Below, one piece after another: positions 62,701-64,000 of a stretch of 64,000 bases of DNA. The stretch spans positions 355,623-419,622 of the forward strand of contig VZSF01008955.1 in the NCBI GenBank assembly GCA_013398295.1, written 5' to 3'. The translations under genes were made by a program, and so were the position numbers. The notes under the pieces are model-generated. The model saw nothing but the letters and a program-made list of their open reading frames with translations. It did not search any database and was not told where the DNA came from. The stretch is from Chionis minor (Eukaryota; Chordata; Aves; Charadriiformes; Chionididae). The first letter of the stretch is position 1. Every line of letters starts with the position of its first letter.

Positions 62701-62705
62701 AGCAG
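32728..62705 (+). CDS. BLTP3B: Bridge-like lipid transfer protein 3B, N-terminal part (9 coding exons, runs out of window)
   Basis: Nine exons (32728-32771, 50429-50591, 51702-51740, 54830-54921, 56411-56600, 58940-59080, 59647-59817, 61094-61274, 62622-62705) join in frame to 1105 nt, the first 368 codons; the last donor GTACGA leads out of the window. The protein opens MAGIIKKQILKHLSRFTKNL, the chorein/VPS13-type N-terminus, and continues with the highly conserved SEYGFAEKVVEGISVSVNSI, LTFKEINWQMIRIEADA and LILDDLLWVLTDSQLKAMV. This identifies UHRF1BP1L (SHIP164, now BLTP3B) rather than the paralogue UHRF1BP1 (BLTP3A), also supported by ACTR6 next door. Human BLTP3B is about 1460 residues, so about three quarters is missing here. 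It forms a hydrophobic channel that moves lipids in endosome-Golgi traffic. No break is seen in the part present. Confidence 0.95.
33271..33318. repeat. G-run with one undetermined base
   Basis: Long runs of G with an N at 33300, about 500 bases into BLTP3B intron 1. The true length is unknown; several G-blocks could form a quadruplex. Confidence 0.85.
35210..35285 (-). mobile_element. Short CR1 LINE 3' end
   Basis: Antisense CR1 3' tail: 'atcacagaattgcagg', 'gttggaagggatctctgg', 'ggtcatcttgtccagctcc'. Only the terminal 75 bases or so are present. Confidence 0.85.
39113..39148. repeat. Imperfect hairpin (14-bp arms)
   Basis: CCAGGCTCC..TGTGT and ACACAGGAGCCTGG pair around a 6-nt loop, with a 2-nt bulge. 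No mobile-element context is recognised. Confidence 0.75.
41930..42780 (-). mobile_element. Decayed DNA transposon, probably PIF/Harbinger transposase relic
   Basis: On the minus strand, broken frames show fragments in the order of the C-terminal half of a PIF/Harbinger transposase. A segment like MPLTTYDTWLAPSYT (near 42400) corresponds to the family's VILGDPAYPLLPWLMKPY, and FNHTFNFCKTVRCVWG (near 42280) to FNYRLSRCRMVVECAFGRLK. Upstream, GKSIADMTLVV (near 42690) resembles the helix before the DDE region. Stops and frame changes separate them, so it is non-functional. The match is from memory of motif order, not an alignment; terminal repeats were not found. Confidence 0.45.
44941..44958. 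repeat. Inverted repeat (8-bp arms, 2-nt centre)
   Basis: AGATCACT-GT-AGTGATCT, in BLTP3B intron 1. Confidence 0.85.
47910..47985. repeat. A/C low-complexity tract
   Basis: About 75 bases made almost only of A and C, in BLTP3B intron 1. Confidence 0.9.
48353..48382. repeat. (GT)n(GC)n microsatellite
   Basis: GTGTGTGTGTGTCTGTGT followed by GCGCGCGCG, alternating purine-pyrimidine throughout. Confidence 0.9.
50429..50591 (+). CDS. BLTP3B: BLTP3B coding exon 2
   Basis: Acceptor GTTTTTAG ends at 50428; donor GTGAGT at 50592. It reads FTKNLSPDKINLSTLKGEG to CNKASIR. Confidence 0.96.
50592..51701 (+). other. BLTP3B: BLTP3B intron 2
   Basis: T-rich intron, no exon or repeat family recognised. 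Confidence 0.65.
51702..51740 (+). CDS. BLTP3B: BLTP3B coding exon 3 (39-nt small exon)
   Basis: Acceptor CCCTTGCAG ends at 51701; donor GTGAGT at 51741. Thirteen whole codons, IPWTKLKTHPISL. Confidence 0.95.
51741..54829 (+). other. BLTP3B: BLTP3B intron 3
   Basis: AT-rich intron of 3.1 kb; a mixed TG/TATA patch lies near 54262-54305. No exon or repeat family is recognised. Confidence 0.65.
54830..54921 (+). CDS. BLTP3B: BLTP3B coding exon 4
   Basis: Acceptor TTTTTCAAG ends at 54829; donor GTCAGT at 54922. It reads SLDKVVMEMSTCEEPRAP to IATASGQ. Confidence 0.95.
54922..56410 (+). other. BLTP3B: BLTP3B intron 4
   Basis: AT-rich intron; apart from the possible hAT-like element at 55477-55663 nothing is recognised. 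Confidence 0.65.
55477..55663. mobile_element. Possible old hAT-type non-autonomous element
   Basis: Ends look like imperfect terminal inverted repeats: CAGTGATTCCAACC at the left and, reading inward from the right, CAATGATTTTCAGG. These resemble hAT/Charlie ends (CAGTGGTTCTCAA...). The flanking 8-mers CATTACAT and CCATAGAG match only partly, so the call is tentative. Confidence 0.35.
56411..56600 (+). CDS. BLTP3B: BLTP3B coding exon 5
   Basis: Acceptor CTTTTTAG ends at 56410; donor GTAAAT at 56601. It reads SEYGFAEKVVEGISVSV to IQEAQRGE. Confidence 0.96.
56601..58939 (+). other. BLTP3B: BLTP3B intron 5
   Basis: Unassigned 2.3 kb intron apart from the microsatellite at its 3' end. Confidence 0.65.
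58825..58875. repeat. (TG)n/(TA)n/(CA)n microsatellite
   Basis: GTGTGTGTGTGT, then TATATATGTACGGATATA, then CATACACACGCACA, close before exon 6 of BLTP3B. Confidence 0.85.
58940..59080 (+). CDS. BLTP3B: BLTP3B coding exon 6
   Basis: Acceptor CTTTAAAG ends at 58939; donor GTAAAC at 59081. Forty-seven whole codons, VLTFKEINWQMIRIEAD to VTLKRR. Confidence 0.96.
59647..59817 (+). CDS. BLTP3B: BLTP3B coding exon 7
   Basis: Acceptor ATTCCACAG ends at 59646; donor GTATGA at 59818. Fifty-seven whole codons with LVLILDDLLWVLTDSQLK. Confidence 0.96.
59818..61093 (+). other. BLTP3B: BLTP3B intron 7
   Basis: AT-rich; no exon, repeat family or RNA gene recognised. Confidence 0.65.
61094..61274 (+). CDS. 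BLTP3B: BLTP3B coding exon 8
   Basis: Acceptor TTTTTTCAG ends at 61093; donor GTAAGT at 61275. It begins with a variable Ser/Gln/Ala-rich linker (SSAPAPSSQQVKAQQTTAAP), then the conserved DAIVKLFNDFDVKETSHHLV. Confidence 0.95.
61275..62621 (+). other. BLTP3B: BLTP3B intron 8
   Basis: AT-rich; nothing recognised. Confidence 0.65.
62622..62705 (+). CDS. BLTP3B: BLTP3B coding exon 9 (last in window)
   Basis: Acceptor TTTTACAG ends at 62621; donor GTACGA at 62706. It reads SNRRVTGGAMQLSFSYL then TVDYYPFHKA. Confidence 0.92.
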
Positions 62706-64000
62706 GTACGAAAGTGAGCATCTTGCAAATTACCTGAGAATGTAACTCTCTTGCTTGAATAATAAAAAACGTGTTTGTGTATGTATAAGTATACAGCTTG
62801 GATAATAATGTTCTAAGCATTTGAAATACACACCTTTTTATTTCCTTCCCAAGCAACAACTTGGGAAACAATTTAATTTTTGTGAATGAGCTATTTATAG
62901 GCCAAACACTTTTCCTTGTCACCGTTCTGTTTGGTCAACAAAACATCATTTACACATTGCTGACATGAAAAGAATTGTGTGTTGACAGAGGAAGGCAGTA
63001 TGGCAGATTGAGAATTCGCTAATTGGATATTTGCAAGACGCAAATCTGCTAGATTTTTTTCCATATAGAAGTCTATCATTTAATGTCCATTTCCAAACAA
63101 TATTTTGGTTTTATTTTATTTTGCTAAATTAGAATCCCGGTGTGCAGAGGTTCAATTGTATAGCCTTTTGTTAAGGAATTGTTGTTAAACAGATGTTAGC
63201 AATTTCTGAAGAAGTGTTTCTTATAAATCATTTCTAGTAAGTTTGTTTTTCAGAAATCTACAAAATTTAGAAGGGACAAAATCAGTTTGCTGTTAAATTT
63301 GAGATCAAAGGCAATCCAGTACAGTGGAGGGGATTTTAGTTGGTGGGGGAGTTGGTGGTGCTTTGTTATGCTTTTCATGAACAGGACCAGTTATTTCGGA
63401 GTGATTATGCACATACATTAAAGGTGTGAATTAGCCGTAGCTTGCCTCATGTCCTTCTTATCACTCATGGTTGCAGATGGAATCCTGTTATATCAATCTC
63501 TTTCATACATAAGTAGCAAGTATAGTTTTTGCACCTTAAAAAGTGTAATTTACCATAGGTCAAATAAAGATACACAGCCACAGAAAATAATATGCTTTAG
63601 AAAAACAGTATTCTTTCTGTGCTATAGATTGGCATAATATGGTTTGAAATTTGTGATACTGGTTTCCTGTCCTATAAAAGTGGGACCTTAAGTTACAGAG
63701 GTTTAACACCTGCCTGTCTCGTGACTCGACTGTGTTTTTCATTTATTGTCACTTCTGATTCCTTCTCTGTCAAAGTGAGAGTCTGAACTAGCTGTGATTT
63801 CCGAGTGCTCTCCTCAGAGGAAATACGGAGAATCATGGAAATAAATAGATTGTTTCTTTTGGAAGGGTTGTTAGCCAGATTGAACCATGCACTGTAGGCT
63901 CTTGGATGGGCACAGTGAGAACACTTTTAGGTAACGGCTACATAGGACATAGCTCCCACTACATCATGAAACCAGAGATGGAAAAGTTGATCTGCAGAGC
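62706..64000 (+). other. BLTP3B: BLTP3B intron 9, incomplete
   Basis: Intron sequence running to the window edge. I looked for the next conserved exon and did not find it, so it lies beyond 64000. Confidence 0.65.

Overview
The window is vertebrate nuclear DNA, almost certainly from a bird. It holds intron-rich genes with GT-AG splice sites, CpG-island promoters, 5'-truncated CR1 LINEs ending in the typical ATTCTATGA-like 3' repeat, and two solo LTRs of a type common in neoavian genomes. I recognise three protein genes, and their order and orientation match what I remember of the DEPDC4-ACTR6-UHRF1BP1L block on human 12q23.

Layout. (1) 252-13123, + strand: DEPDC4, ten coding exons joining in one frame to 544 codons. 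It encodes an N-terminal DEP domain and a long C-terminal region like that of DEPDC7. Its promoter is the CpG island at the left edge, and its introns carry CR1 pieces and two ERV solo LTRs, all antisense to the gene. (2) 13124-17544: intergenic DNA between two convergent genes, with an old CR1 fragment and a possible tRNA-derived SINE relic. (3) 17694-26344, - strand: ACTR6, eleven coding exons giving exactly 396 codons plus stop. A 1.3 kb CR1 lies antisense in intron 2. (4) 26345-32727: head-to-head spacer between ACTR6 and the next gene. It holds the ACTR6 CpG island, an antisense CR1, unassigned AT-rich DNA, then the CpG island of the third gene. (5) 32728 to past the right edge, + strand: BLTP3B (UHRF1BP1L, SHIP164), first nine coding exons, 368 codons, running out of the window. 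Its first intron is 17.7 kb and contains a decayed DNA transposon that looks like PIF/Harbinger.

The three genes are not a functional unit. DEPDC4 is a little-studied DEP-domain protein, ACTR6 is a nuclear actin-related protein of the SRCAP H2A.Z-exchange complex, and BLTP3B is a bridge-like lipid-transfer protein of the endosomal system. Exon boundaries below were set by hand from splice sites plus frame continuity and remembered family sequences; no alignment was run.

I see no undescribed biological system. The observations most worth a second look are the intact long DEPDC4 frame with two possible C-termini, the probable Harbinger relic, the clean target-site duplication of one solo LTR, an inverted repeat in the ACTR6 promoter, a 41-bp tandem duplication in the BLTP3B promoter, and a G-rich run with an undetermined base after BLTP3B exon 1.
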